NCBI GenBank assembly: GCA_024235735.1
Contig: JACKLU010000012.1
Location: 1-64,000 of the forward strand
Length of the DNA: 64,000 nt
From: Burkholderiales bacterium
Lineage (GTDB): Bacteria; Pseudomonadota; Gammaproteobacteria; Burkholderiales; Nitrosomonadaceae
Reading direction: 5' to 3'
Both the position numbers and the translations under genes were made by a program. This document shows positions 17,152 through 26,374 of the stretch, piece by piece (within the stretch, counting starts at the first letter, position 1; every line of letters begins with the position of its first letter). A model generated the notes under the pieces. The model was not told the origin of the DNA. It searched no databases and was given only the letters and a program-made list of their open reading frames with translations.

Positions 17152-18411
17152 ATGGCCAACGTTTATGCCTCAATGACACCCGGCGCGAATACTGTCTTTG
17201 ATGTAGAAAAAATTCGCGCGGACTTTCCAATTCTCGGCATCAAAGTAGGCGACAAACCCCTGGTTTATCTGGACAATGCTGCTTCCTGCCAGATGCCGCG
17301 TCAGGTTATCGACCAGCTGGTGCACTATCAGACCACCCAGCACGCCAACATCAATCGCGCCGTGCATTATCTTTCCGAAGTCGCCACCATGGAATATGAA
17401 AAAGCGCGTCGCAGGATACAGCAGTTTGTCAATGCGCGCGAAGAGCGGGAAATCATCTTCACCAGCGGCACGACCGAATCGATCAATCTGGTCATGCAGG
17501 GCTACGGCCGCAAGTTTATCAAGGCGGGCGATGAAATCATTCTGACCACGCTCGAGCATCACTCCAATATCGTGCCCTGGCAAATGCTGGCCGAGGAAAA
17601 AGGCGCCATCATCCGCGTCGTGCCGATCAATGACGCGGGTGAACTCGATATCGCGGCATACGAAAAGCTGTTCAATGAACGCACAAAATTTGTCGGCCTG
17701 ATTCATGTCTCCAATGCGTTGGGCACCATCAATCCGATCAAACCGATGATCGCCTTCGCACACCAGCATGGCGTTCCGGTACTGATTGATGGCGCGCAGG
17801 CTGCGCCGCATAGGGTCGTCGACGTGCAGGATCTCGATTGCGATTTTTATGCCTTCTCGGCGCATAAATTGTGCGGCCCGACCGGAATCGGCATGCTCTA
17901 CGGCAAGTCTTCATGGCTTGAAGCCATGCAGCCGTTTAAAGGCGGCGGCGACATGATCGCCTCGGTCACTTTTGAAAAAACAACCTACGCGGCCATTCCG
18001 CACAAATTCGAAGCCGGCACCCCCCCTATTGCCGCCGCCATCGGTTTTGGCGGGGCCATCGACTATCTTGAATCCATTGGCATGGACGACATTGCCGCGT
18101 ATGAGCATGAATTGCTCAACTATGCCACCGAACGCATGGCGGAAATTAAAGGCTTGCGGATCATCGGAACCGCCGCGCATAAAACCGCCGTGCTGTCTTT
18201 CACGCTCGACGGCATCCATCCGCATGATATCGGCACCATTCTGAATGAAGATGGCGTCGCGGTACGCACCGGCCACCACTGCGCGCAGCCGGTGATGGAG
18301 CGTTTCAAGGTGCCCGCGACTTCGCGCGCTTCATTTGCCTTTTACAACACCAGGTCGGAAGTGGATGCCCTGATCGCGGGCATCCGGAACGTACAGAAAG
18401 TTTTTTTATGA
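17152..18411 (+). CDS. sufS: Cysteine desulfurase SufS
   Basis: A PLP enzyme that removes sulfur from cysteine for cluster assembly (class II, SufS/CsdA type). I chose ATG 17152 (419 residues), four bases after the sufD stop. The PLP lysine is in FYAFSAHKLCGPTGIG, the catalytic cysteine in RTGHHCAQPVMERF, and the substrate-binding segment LEHHSNIVPW is present. Its stop overlaps the sufU start. Pairing with SufU rather than SufE is the notable point. Confidence 0.96.
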   Translation: MANVYASMTPGANTVFDVEKIRADFPILGIKVGDKPLVYLDNAASCQMPRQVIDQLVHYQTTQHANINRAVHYLSEVATMEYEKARRRIQQFVNAREEREIIFTSGTTESINLVMQGYGRKFIKAGDEIILTTLEHHSNIVPWQMLAEEKGAIIRVVPINDAGELDIAAYEKLFNERTKFVGLIHVSNALGTINPIKPMIAFAHQHGVPVLIDGAQAAPHRVVDVQDLDCDFYAFSAHKLCGPTGIGMLYGKSSWLEAMQPFKGGGDMIASVTFEKTTYAAIPHKFEAGTPPIAAAIGFGGAIDYLESIGMDDIAAYEHELLNYATERMAEIKGLRIIGTAAHKTAVLSFTLDGIHPHDIGTILNEDGVAVRTGHHCAQPVMERFKVPATSRASFAFYNTRSEVDALIAGIRNVQKVFL

Positions 18412-18896
18412 TGATGAACAGCAAGTCACTCTACCAGGAAGTCATTCTCGACCATAACCGCAAGCCGCGTAACTACGGCGTACTGGACAACCCCAGCCAC
18501 CATGCCGTAGGCCACAACCCGTTATGTGGCGACCGCCTGGATATTGCCCTGAAAATAGAAAATGACCAGATCAGTCATATCGCGTTTCATGGCGAATCCT
18601 GCGCGATCTGCAAGGCATCGGCGTCAATGATGACCGCCGCCGTCAAAGGCAAGACACGCCCCGACGCCGAAACACTGATCCAGGAATTTCGTGACATGGC
18701 GACAGGCAAACTCGATCCGGAACAGCCGAACCATCTAGGCCGGCTGACCGTTTTCTCGGGCATCCGGGATTTACCGACGCGCGTCAAATGCGCGATCCTG
18801 CCCTGGCACACCCTGCACGCGGCGCTGAATGCCCTGACCAGTGTTTCAACAGAATCGGACGATGACCCGGTGCAGGCGACTTCCGCCAGTGATTGA
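18408..18896 (+). CDS. sufU: SufU-type sulfur acceptor / Fe-S assembly protein
   Basis: An IscU-fold protein that accepts persulfide sulfur from SufS through a zinc site. Ligand residues are in PLCGDRLD, SCAICKAS and VKCAILPW. The stretch HLGRLTVFSGIRDLPTR is the insertion that separates SufU from IscU. 162 residues. ATG overlaps the SufS stop (ATGA). SufU is best known from Bacillota and Actinomycetota, where it replaces SufE; no sufE is in the window. Confidence 0.92.
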   Translation: MMMNSKSLYQEVILDHNRKPRNYGVLDNPSHHAVGHNPLCGDRLDIALKIENDQISHIAFHGESCAICKASASMMTAAVKGKTRPDAETLIQEFRDMATGKLDPEQPNHLGRLTVFSGIRDLPTRVKCAILPWHTLHAALNALTSVSTESDDDPVQATSASD

Positions 18897-18977
18897 TGGC
18901 TGACGGCTGACGTCACATCAGCGCAATGCAATCGCAACAAACTCCATAAAAAAATAAATTTATACTTCGTCGAAATC

Positions 18978-19538
18978 ATGCCAAAAATTGCTGACATAGA
19001 AGGCACACCCAACAAAAACGCCTTGAAATTCATTCTGAAAGAACCCCTGACCTGGGGAATCGCGTGTTCATACGACAACGCCGAATCCGCCAGTGACGAT
19101 CCGCTGGCGTCCGCGCTGTTCGAGATCGACCATGTCACCAACGTTTTTTATATCGACAACTGGATTACCGTAACCCAGGACGGCGAAGCCAACTGGCAGG
19201 ACCTCGCGCGCGAAGTCGCCGACCCCATCCGGGCAGCACCCGCCGCAAGCGAACAAACCGAAAAAGCCGTCGCAGCCGCGGGTGACTGGCTCAACAACCT
19301 GAGCCCCGAAGATCAGCAGCGGCTGGAACGCATCAACGTCATGCTCGATGAAGAAGTACGCCCCTACCTACAAAGCGACGGCGGTGATCTGCATATTCTG
19401 GGCCTGCAAGGCAACATTCTGAAAATACATTACCAGGGCGCATGCGGCACCTGCCCCAGCTCAATCACCGGCACCCTGCGCGGCATCGAGCATATGCTGA
19501 AAACGATCGAACCGGATATCCAGGTTATTGCGTGCTAG
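18978..19538 (+). CDS. Nfu-type Fe-S cluster carrier (Nfu_N + NifU C-terminal domain)
   Basis: A late-acting Fe-S carrier. Residues 1-85 look like an Nfu N-terminal domain (IEGTPNKNALKFIL, YIDNWITVT); a linker follows; residues 105-186 are the NifU-like domain with LQSDGGDLHILG and the cluster motif CGTC (GACGTCPSSI). The arrangement resembles eukaryotic and alphaproteobacterial NFU rather than E. coli NfuA, whose N-domain is A-type. It is 81 bp after sufU on the same strand, most likely in the same transcript. Confidence 0.9.
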   Translation: MPKIADIEGTPNKNALKFILKEPLTWGIACSYDNAESASDDPLASALFEIDHVTNVFYIDNWITVTQDGEANWQDLAREVADPIRAAPAASEQTEKAVAAAGDWLNNLSPEDQQRLERINVMLDEEVRPYLQSDGGDLHILGLQGNILKIHYQGACGTCPSSITGTLRGIEHMLKTIEPDIQVIAC

Positions 19539-19697
19539 GCGGAATGTATCCGGGCGGAAGGTCTGTTGATGCATGCTAAAACCAAGAAAACTGTATCATT
19601 GTTCTTTAGTTTTCAGTGGGGTGTGTTTGTAGCCTCCGTGTTACTTGAATGAGGTTATAAGAAATAGCAATAAACATAATGAAATTGAAAACATACA

Positions 19698-20328
19698 ATG
19701 AAAACAGCATGTAACACTGAGTTGCCTGTTGAAATTTTTGATCTTACCTTCGTTTGTGTTTGCCCAATCAAGTGCATTCATTGCCAGTTTATCAAAATGT
19801 CGTTTCTGGTGAATATTTTGCAATAGATTTCCAATTCCTTGAAGTTCCTTTTGAATCAACCGGAGACGCTGATATCCTTCTAGCAAATGGAGGAGCTGTT
19901 TCAAATGGTCTACTCAGTTCAACTGTTTTGACAAATTTCACGAAGGAATCCTTGTCTCTACATTTAGCAAATCAATGGCAAACACATTTGCTTTGTTTAA
20001 AGATCCTACAAGTCTGTATACTGTTTGGGGCGCATCTGTAGATTTAACAGCTATTTTTCATGGTGGAATTGGCCGAATGGAGTTTCACCCAATCTTCGAT
20101 CCTTCGGTCAAGAACGCATTTGTAAATTATCAACTTACCTCTTTCGGTGCCACACAATCTACAGGTATGTCAATATTTTCCGACACGCTTGTTACACCGC
20201 AAATAATTTCTTCGAATGCAGCCTTAGTTTCATTACCATCAAGCTTCGCGTTGATAATCATTGGTGCGTTCGGATTTTCTTTCAACAATATAAAACTTCG
20301 ATCTATAGTCTATTCAAGCTTAAGGTAA
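19698..20328 (+). pseudogene. Decayed secreted protein with PEP-CTERM-like end
   Basis: No single frame is open, but pieces in different frames join into one protein. ATG 19698, then (after a one-base shift in an A4 run) a good signal peptide, CLLKFLILPSFVFAQSS. Another frame continues HSLPVYQNVVSGEYFAIDFQ to about 19940, then a third gives EGILVSTFSKSMANTFALFK and runs to the stop at 20326-20328. The end has SLPSSFALIIIGAFGF plus a basic tail, like a degraded PEP-CTERM sorting signal. At least three frameshifts are needed. I do not recognise the family. Decay is the likely reading; sequencing error is possible but neighbouring genes are clean. Confidence 0.6.
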
Positions 20329-20379
20329 TAAACGTGAAATTCTTTGAAGATTTTGACTGTGGCGAATGGAAATACTCGC

Positions 20380-20637
20380 ATGGATGTAATACTTATGATT
20401 GCTGGCGCTCTAATCGGATGGGCAATTTCTCATTTTTACTATGTAAAAGCACTAAACGATCCTCGAGAAATTTTAAAACGGATGCTGAAGGCGAGAAAAA
20501 AAAGAGGGTTGATGAATTAATATTCCGTGGAATAGAAAGTATAGGAACAATTAAATATATACGTGACGCATCTGGGAAAGATTAAAGGAGTTGTCATTGA
20601 ACTTAGAGGAGCAGCTGCAAGCAAAGATGCGCCCTAA
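20380..20637 (+). pseudogene. Frameshifted small membrane-anchored protein
   Basis: ATG 20380 begins one N-terminal membrane helix (MIAGALIGWAISHFYYVKAL), and the frame ends at 20520. A shift in the A8 run (about 20496-20503) opens DELIFRGIESIGTIKYIRD, which ends just after 20580. A second shift at GGGAAAG gives IKGVVIELRGAAASKDAP and a stop at 20635-20637. A third shift would add VTTGDLTVGSSGD to 20680. The pieces read as one protein with a short anchor and a small soluble domain. The function is unknown. The start has no clear Shine-Dalgarno, again consistent with decay. Confidence 0.6.
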
Positions 20638-20819
20638 AGTAACAACAGGAGATTTAACCGTGGGTTCCTCAGGTGACTGAAAATTAGTAAATAGCAACAT
20701 TATAGTTAGATAATTATTTTTAAAGTACTCAGAAACAAAGAATTTTTGAACTGGAACAGAATAAGTCAACTACCGGATTTATCTGTTTCGGTGAGCCAGT
20801 CGGCTCAAGTCAGATCAGA

Positions 20820-21395
20820 TCATTTTTCACTCACATCGGGACGATTTTTTTGAACAAAAGCAACAAACCCGGCAAGAAAGCTTGCAAGCTGTTTGCGCGC
20901 GGCCTCATCTTGTAGTTTTCCGTCTTCATTAAAGACTTGATGCGCTTTGGAGAGCATGATTTTTTCGCCGAGCCAGGGGCGCATGCCCAGTCTGCGGAAG
21001 ACCGGCAGCCAGGCGTTTTGCGATAGCATGGTGCCGAACCCGCCCGGCGTCGCGCCGATCACCGCCACGGGGCGTTCGCTGAATACCCGCTGAATCTGCT
21101 CCGGCGGGCGTGACAGCCAGTCGATCGCGTTTTTCAACACGCCCGGCATGGAATGGTTATATTCCGGCGTGGCCAACAGCAGCGCGTCCGATGCGGCAAT
21201 GCGTTCCTGCAACAGACTGACCGCCTGCGGAACGCCTTCGGTGGTTTCGATATCTTCGTTATAGAGCGGGATATTCCGGATTGATGCAATCTCAAGCGCA
21301 GCGTGTTCCGGCAACAATTGCGCGGCGGCGTGCAGCAATGCGGTATTGTATGACTGTTTGCGCAGGCTTCCTGCGATACCGATGATTTTTATCAT
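20820..21395 (-). CDS. NADPH-dependent FMN reductase (flavodoxin-like oxidoreductase)
   Basis: A small cytosolic flavoprotein of the NADPH_dep_FMN_red family (ChrR/azoreductase-like), which reduces quinones, chromate or similar acceptors with two electrons. In 191 residues: FMN phosphate loop GIAGSLRKQSYN at the N-terminus, TPEYNHSMPGVLKNAIDWLS (flavin-binding and family signature), and GATPGGFGT. It stands alone on the minus strand between the decayed genes and bolA. The physiological acceptor is not predictable. Confidence 0.88.
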   Translation of the reverse strand: MIKIIGIAGSLRKQSYNTALLHAAAQLLPEHAALEIASIRNIPLYNEDIETTEGVPQAVSLLQERIAASDALLLATPEYNHSMPGVLKNAIDWLSRPPEQIQRVFSERPVAVIGATPGGFGTMLSQNAWLPVFRRLGMRPWLGEKIMLSKAHQVFNEDGKLQDEAARKQLASFLAGFVAFVQKNRPDVSEK

Positions 21396-21504
21396 GTTAT
21401 TTCCTGTAGCTAAGAGTAATTGATATCAGACGAAAAAAACAAATACAAAGTTATTGCCAATCAGCGCCCAGCCGGTAATATAAGTGCTTTTAGGAACCGT
21501 CATC

Positions 21505-21834
21505 ATGCTGATTAAAAATGTCATCGAAAACAAACTTCAGGTTTTGCAGCCCCATTTTCTGGAAGTCATCAATGAGAGTTACAAGCACAATGTGCCCAAA
21601 GGCTCGGAATCGCATTTCAAGGTGATTATCGTTGCTGACGCGTTTGAAGGCAAAAGGCTTGTTGCGCGCCACCGGATGGTCAACGCCATGCTTGCCGATG
21701 AACTGCGTTCGATTCACGCGCTGGTATTAAACACCATGACGCCCGCGGAATGGTCTGACAGGCATGAAGCAGTGAATGACTCCCCACCCTGTCTCGGCGG
21801 ATCATCCCGCAAGCACAGCGAACCGGCCGGATGA
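21505..21834 (+). CDS. bolA: BolA family protein
   Basis: A BolA-fold protein, in this family usually a partner of monothiol glutaredoxins in Fe-S/iron handling and stress physiology. ATG 21505 follows AGGA; an ATG at 21484 is weaker. Family residues seen: IENKL, NESYKHNVPKGSESHFKVII and the C-terminal helix LADELRSIHALVLNTMTP. The C-terminal 25 residues (HEAVNDSPPCLGGSSRK) are a low-complexity tail beyond the fold. 109 residues. Confidence 0.88.
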   Translation: MLIKNVIENKLQVLQPHFLEVINESYKHNVPKGSESHFKVIIVADAFEGKRLVARHRMVNAMLADELRSIHALVLNTMTPAEWSDRHEAVNDSPPCLGGSSRKHSEPAG

Positions 21835-21896
21835 GGAGCCACCCACCCCGGTCTGAAACATCGGCTTCAACGAACTGTTCAGACTGTTCAGACTAT

Positions 21897-22193
21897 TCAC
21901 TGCCGGCATAAAGCGCCTTTCTCAGCGCCCCGCTGCCAGGATTCCAGATCCCTCATGCACCCCGGCCCGCACTGGCCGGGATGCTGAAGTTCCTCACGCG
22001 CACGCGCAAAATCCATCGTGTGCTTGATGGCGACTTCGGCACTCACCCATTGCGCCGCGTCGCAGGCAATCAGATGTCCGGCGCTGTAATGGCCGAGCTG
22101 GTCGAGTGTTTCGGCTTTATCCGCTGTCGTAGTGCAACCGGTAATGGCAACACCCAGAATGATTAATAGTTTGATTTTTCTGTAGATATTCAT
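21897..22193 (-). CDS. Small lipoprotein of unknown function
   Basis: 98 residues with a basic start (MNIYRKIKLL), a hydrophobic stretch and the lipobox ITGC, so the mature protein (about 79 residues) is lipidated at Cys20. Further cysteines are at CDAAQW, QCGPGC and near the C-terminus, suggesting disulfides. No family was recognised. It stands between bolA and the comM-like gene. Confidence 0.65.
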   Translation of the reverse strand: MNIYRKIKLLIILGVAITGCTTTADKAETLDQLGHYSAGHLIACDAAQWVSAEVAIKHTMDFARAREELQHPGQCGPGCMRDLESWQRGAEKGALCRQ

Positions 22194-22361
22194 GATTGAT
22201 CAACTCGGCGTATGAAAAAATCCTGCTTTACGCAAACGAAAATAAATAGATTCAGCGTGATATTCCAGTTCATTGCACAATTCAATGATAAAGCATCAAT
22301 CGGGGCGGTGTCACCCGGCATGCGTTCCTGAATATGACGCTTTAGCAGCGCACTTATGGCG

Positions 22362-23867
22362 CTAATGCCTGTCCATCCGCCGGTACTGAATGGCTTCGGC
22401 GATATGCTGTTTACCGATTTTATCCGCATCCGACAAATCCGCGATGGTGCGCGCGACTTTCAGAATGCGGTGATACGCGCGGGCGGACAGGTTCAGGCGG
22501 GCGATGGCCTGTTTGAGCAGGTTTTCGCTGTCCGGATCAGGCGCGCAGAACCGGTCGATTTCCTTGACGCTCAATTGATTATTGGCTTTTCCCTGACGGT
22601 CGATTTGTTTCCGGTAGGATTTTTCGATACGCCGCCGGATGGTTTCGCTTTTCTCGCCGGTTGTCTGCTGGCGCATCAATTCTTCCTGCGGCACGGCGGG
22701 CACTTCGATCTGCAGGTCGATGCGATCGAGCAGCGGGCCGGAAATCCGCGCACGGTAGCGGACGATCTGATCCGGCGTGCAATGGCATTTGCCGGAAGCG
22801 TGTCCCAGATAACCGCAGGGACAGGGATTCATGGCGGCAATCAGCTGGAAACGCGCGGGAAATTCCGCCTGACGCGCTGCGCGCGAAATAGTAATCCTGC
22901 CGGATTCGAGCGGTTCGCGTAACACTTCAAGCACTTTGCGGTCGAATTCGGCGAGTTCGTCCAGAAACAGGACGCCGTGCATGGCCAGCGAGATTTCGCC
23001 GGGACGCGGGTGGCTGCCGCCGCCGACCAGCGCAACGCCCGACGCAGTGTGATGCGGTGCGCGATAGGGTCTGCGTTTCCAGTTGCGGATATCGAAGCCG
23101 CCGTGACCAAGTGACTGGATGGCCGCCGATTCCAGCGCTTCCGCTTCGGTCATCGGCGGCAGGATGCCCGGAAAACGCGCCGCCAGCATCGATTTCCCGG
23201 TGCCGGGCGGGCCGATCATCAGCAGGCTGTGACTGCCGGCGGCGGCGATTTCCAGCGCGCGCTTGACCTGCGCCTGTCCCTTGACCTCATCCATATCGGG
23301 ATAGTCCGGAATGATGCCCTGCTCTTCCGGCGCATGGCGATACGCCGGCAACGGCGCATCGCCGGTCAGATGCGAACAGATTTGCAGCAAAGTCTGCGCG
23401 GCATGGATTTTCGCCTGCTTGACCAGCGCCGCCTCAGCCGCATTCTGCTGCGGCAGAACAAAACTGCGGCCCGACTGCGCCGCGCTGTAGGTCATGGCCA
23501 GTGCGCCGTGTATCGGCCGCAATTCGCCAGTCAGCGCAAGCTCTCCAGCCCACTCATAACGGTCGAGCGCATCGGCGGGAATTTGTCCGGAAGCCGCCAG
23601 AATGCCCAGCGCTATCGGCAGATCAAAACGGCCGCTTTCCTTGGGCAGGTCGGCGGGCGCCAGATTGACGGTAATGCGCTGCGCCGGAATTTTGAAGTGC
23701 GCGGTTTGCAGCGCAGCGCGGACACGATCGCGGCTTTCCTTGACTTCGGTTTCCGGCAGGCCGACGATGGTAAAACTTGGCAAGCCATTGGCAATATGCG
23801 TCTCAACCGTAACCAGCGGCGCATGCATGCCGGCCAGTGCGCGGCTATACAGAACAGCAAGCGGCAT
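22362..23867 (-). CDS. comM: YifB/ComM family Mg-chelatase-like AAA ATPase
   Basis: A hexameric helicase that, in Vibrio and Acinetobacter, promotes branch migration during natural transformation; it is also widespread in non-competent bacteria. The 501 residues show the N-terminal Lon-like/ChlI domain (LPSFTIVGLPETEVKESRD), Walker A GPPGTGKS, Walker B LFLDELAEF, the cysteine-containing segment NPCPCGYLGH with CHC, and the C-terminal Mg_chelatase_C (LSARAYHRILKVARTIADL). ubiK lies upstream on the same strand after 76 bp, as in many betaproteobacteria. Confidence 0.93.
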   Translation of the reverse strand: MPLAVLYSRALAGMHAPLVTVETHIANGLPSFTIVGLPETEVKESRDRVRAALQTAHFKIPAQRITVNLAPADLPKESGRFDLPIALGILAASGQIPADALDRYEWAGELALTGELRPIHGALAMTYSAAQSGRSFVLPQQNAAEAALVKQAKIHAAQTLLQICSHLTGDAPLPAYRHAPEEQGIIPDYPDMDEVKGQAQVKRALEIAAAGSHSLLMIGPPGTGKSMLAARFPGILPPMTEAEALESAAIQSLGHGGFDIRNWKRRPYRAPHHTASGVALVGGGSHPRPGEISLAMHGVLFLDELAEFDRKVLEVLREPLESGRITISRAARQAEFPARFQLIAAMNPCPCGYLGHASGKCHCTPDQIVRYRARISGPLLDRIDLQIEVPAVPQEELMRQQTTGEKSETIRRRIEKSYRKQIDRQGKANNQLSVKEIDRFCAPDPDSENLLKQAIARLNLSARAYHRILKVARTIADLSDADKIGKQHIAEAIQYRRMDRH

Positions 23868-23943
23868 CGACGCGGGCGATCAGCCGGCAATGTCCATGAT
23901 TCCTCAAGGAATCACGGACGGAGAATCCTTTGGAGGAGACGCA

Positions 23944-24303
23944 TCACATCGCGCTCGACTGCGATGACTCGGTGCTTTGCGCCGTTGCATCCTGACCCTG
24001 CGTGGAATTCGGTTGCGCCCCGAACGCGCCTGCGCCGGCGGCTGCCGTTCCATTTCCGGTAGTGCTGATACCGAGCCGCTGCTCCAGTTCGGCCACTTTG
24101 GCTTCGAGCTGGATTAATTTTTCCCGTGTGCGCTGCAAAACATTCTGCTGCACGTCAAACTCATCCCGCGTGACGAGATCCAGCCGGGAGAAAACACCGG
24201 ATAACGCCGCGCGTACATTCCGTTCGACATCTTTTGCCGGACTGTTCTGCAGAATTTCGCTGACTTTCGAATTGATTTCTTCAATGATGTTTTTGTTAAG
24301 CAT
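23944..24303 (-). CDS. ubiK: Accessory factor UbiK family protein (YqiC-like)
   Basis: A short coiled-coil membrane-fusogenic factor needed for efficient ubiquinone biosynthesis in E. coli and Salmonella. I chose the ATG at 24301-24303 because GGAG precedes it and the N-terminus (LNKNIIEEINSKVSEIL) matches the family; the open frame extends upstream without support. Residues 35-85 form the coiled coil (QQNVLQRTREKLIQLEAKV). The Ala/Gly/Gln/Ser tail (about 86-119) is longer than usual and low complexity. Confidence 0.88.
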   Translation of the reverse strand: MLNKNIIEEINSKVSEILQNSPAKDVERNVRAALSGVFSRLDLVTRDEFDVQQNVLQRTREKLIQLEAKVAELEQRLGISTTGNGTAAAGAGAFGAQPNSTQGQDATAQSTESSQSSAM

Positions 24304-24592
24304 TTTTTCTCCATGGATGATATTGCGACAGCTGTTGAATCCGGAATCGTCTTCGCCCCGCATGTGGCGTGATAAAATACTGACCTTACGCCTGCTTGCC
24401 TGCGATACTTGCATATTCCTGCATATCCAGACAGCGATAAAACAATGGTAAAGCATGATACAAAGCAATGATAAACGGCATCTGTACTTTGTTATTTTTT
24501 TATTTCATTCAATATACCAAAATAATTTTGATCGTAACAGGCATTGACGACAGGGTCATCTTCAAAAGTTTTTCAATACACGAGTAATTTAC

Positions 24593-25594
24593 ATGGATCG
24601 TTTGCAGTTACTTGAGAATTGGCTACAAAAGCAATTGCCCGGACAAGTCTTTACCGTGGCGCCGGCATCCGCGGATGCAAGTTTCAGACGATATTTCCGC
24701 GTGACATCCGGTGACAAAACCTGGATTGCCATGGATGCGCCGCCGGAGCACGAAGACTGCGCGCCTTTCGTACAGGTGGCGCAGTTGCTGACCGAGGCGG
24801 TGCATGTGCCCGATATCATCGCACGCGATATCGCGCAGGGGTTTTTATTGCTGTCCGATCTTGGCGGCACGACTTATCTGCACGCGCTGAACCGTGAACC
24901 GGAAACCGCGAACAGCCTGTACGCCGCCGCAACCGATGCACTGGTGCAGATGCAACTGATCCGGCAGCTGGAAGGTGTGCCTGCGTATGACGAAAAACTG
25001 CTGCGCTTCGAGCTCGGTCTTTTTCCGGACTGGTATGTGGCGCGCCATTTGCAGGCTGCATTGACGGATGATCAGCAAGCCGTTCTGGAGCAGACATTCG
25101 ATCGCATCGTGCGGAATAATCTTGCGCAACCGCGCGTGTTCGTGCATCGCGATTATCATTCGCGCAACCTCATGGTGACCACGCCCAATCCGGGCGTACT
25201 CGATTTTCAGGACGCGGTTGCCGGGCCGATCACCTACGATCTGGTATCCTTGTTAAAGGATGCCTATATTCAATGGGATGAAGAACGCATTCTCGACTGG
25301 GCGATTCGTTACTGGGAAAAAGCGCGCAAGGCGGGGCTGCCGGTAGCGGTCGATTTCGGCGAATTTTATCGCGATTTTGAATGGATGGGCGTGCAACGCC
25401 ATATCAAAGTACTCGGTATTTTTGCACGGCTGTGTTACCGTGATGGCAAGGCTGCGTATCTGCATGACATGCCACGCGTGATGCATTATCTGCGCAAGGC
25501 GTGCGAACGCTATCAGGAATTGCGCCCCATGCTTGGGTTGCTCGATGAACTTGAAGACAATGCTCCGGCGCAGAAAGTCGGCTATACCTTCTGA
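24593..25594 (+). CDS. amgK: N-acetylmuramate/N-acetylglucosamine kinase AmgK
   Basis: Phosphorylates the anomeric position of MurNAc (and GlcNAc) in a peptidoglycan-recycling shortcut known from Pseudomonas putida. The 333-residue protein has the aminoglycoside phosphotransferase fold: catalytic loop FVHRDYHSRNLMV and metal-binding GVLDFQDAVAGP. The next gene encodes the matching uridylyltransferase MurU 38 bp away, which supports AmgK over other APH-fold kinases. The pair feeds UDP-MurNAc synthesis and bypasses the fosfomycin target MurA. Confidence 0.9.
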   Translation: MDRLQLLENWLQKQLPGQVFTVAPASADASFRRYFRVTSGDKTWIAMDAPPEHEDCAPFVQVAQLLTEAVHVPDIIARDIAQGFLLLSDLGGTTYLHALNREPETANSLYAAATDALVQMQLIRQLEGVPAYDEKLLRFELGLFPDWYVARHLQAALTDDQQAVLEQTFDRIVRNNLAQPRVFVHRDYHSRNLMVTTPNPGVLDFQDAVAGPITYDLVSLLKDAYIQWDEERILDWAIRYWEKARKAGLPVAVDFGEFYRDFEWMGVQRHIKVLGIFARLCYRDGKAAYLHDMPRVMHYLRKACERYQELRPMLGLLDELEDNAPAQKVGYTF

Positions 25595-25632
25595 CAGCCT
25601 GTTAGCAGGCTGCATTTTCCGCCAAGTCCGCC

Positions 25633-26352
25633 ATGCGATTTAAGGCGATGATTCTGGCCGCGGGGCGTGGAGAGCGCATGCGTCCGCTGACCGACAGCAG
25701 ACCAAAGCCTTTGCTCATGGCGGGCAGCCGGATGCTGATTGAACACCAGATCATTCGTCTTGCACAGGCCGGTTTTAACGATATCGTGATCAATCACGCT
25801 TATCTGGGCGAAATGATTGAACATGCGCTTGGCGATGGCCGGCGCTATGGCGTACATATCCTGTATTCGCCCGAGCATGTGGTGCTGGAGACGGCGGGCG
25901 GCATTGCGAACGCCATGCCGCTATTGACGGATACCAACACCAATTCCGGCAGGCCGTTTCTGGTGGTCAATGCCGATGTGTACTGCGAATTCGATTATGC
26001 GCGTCTGCTGCCGGTTTTGCAGACGCTGCTGCGCGGCAACGCTGACCGGCTGGCGCATCTGGTGCTGGTGGATAATCCGGCGCATCATGCAGCGGGCGAC
26101 TTCGCGTTAAATGATGGAACCGTTGAAATGACTGGCGGAAAACAACTGACATTCAGCGGTATCGGCGTCTATCATCCCGTTTTATTCAACGGGGTAGCGC
26201 CGGGGCAGCCGGAAAAACTGGCGCCGCTTTTGCGTGCGGCGATTACGCAACAGAAAGTCACGGGCGAGTATTTTTCAGGCGTCTGGGAGGATATTGGCAC
26301 GCCGGAGCGGCTGCTGCAACTCGATAGACAACTGATCGAGAAGCATGAATAA
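25633..26352 (+). CDS. murU: N-acetylmuramate alpha-1-phosphate uridylyltransferase MurU
   Basis: Couples MurNAc-1-phosphate with UTP to UDP-MurNAc. A 239-residue nucleotidyltransferase with the signature LAAGRGERMRPLTDSRPKP at the N-terminus and the metal-binding VVNADVYCEFDY. The C-terminal ends at EDIGTPERLLQLDRQL. It follows amgK directly, forming the second step of the recycling pair, and pepP follows after 22 bp. Confidence 0.92.
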   Translation: MRFKAMILAAGRGERMRPLTDSRPKPLLMAGSRMLIEHQIIRLAQAGFNDIVINHAYLGEMIEHALGDGRRYGVHILYSPEHVVLETAGGIANAMPLLTDTNTNSGRPFLVVNADVYCEFDYARLLPVLQTLLRGNADRLAHLVLVDNPAHHAAGDFALNDGTVEMTGGKQLTFSGIGVYHPVLFNGVAPGQPEKLAPLLRAAITQQKVTGEYFSGVWEDIGTPERLLQLDRQLIEKHE

Positions 26353-26374
26353 AAACTGAGCAGAAAGATTTTTT

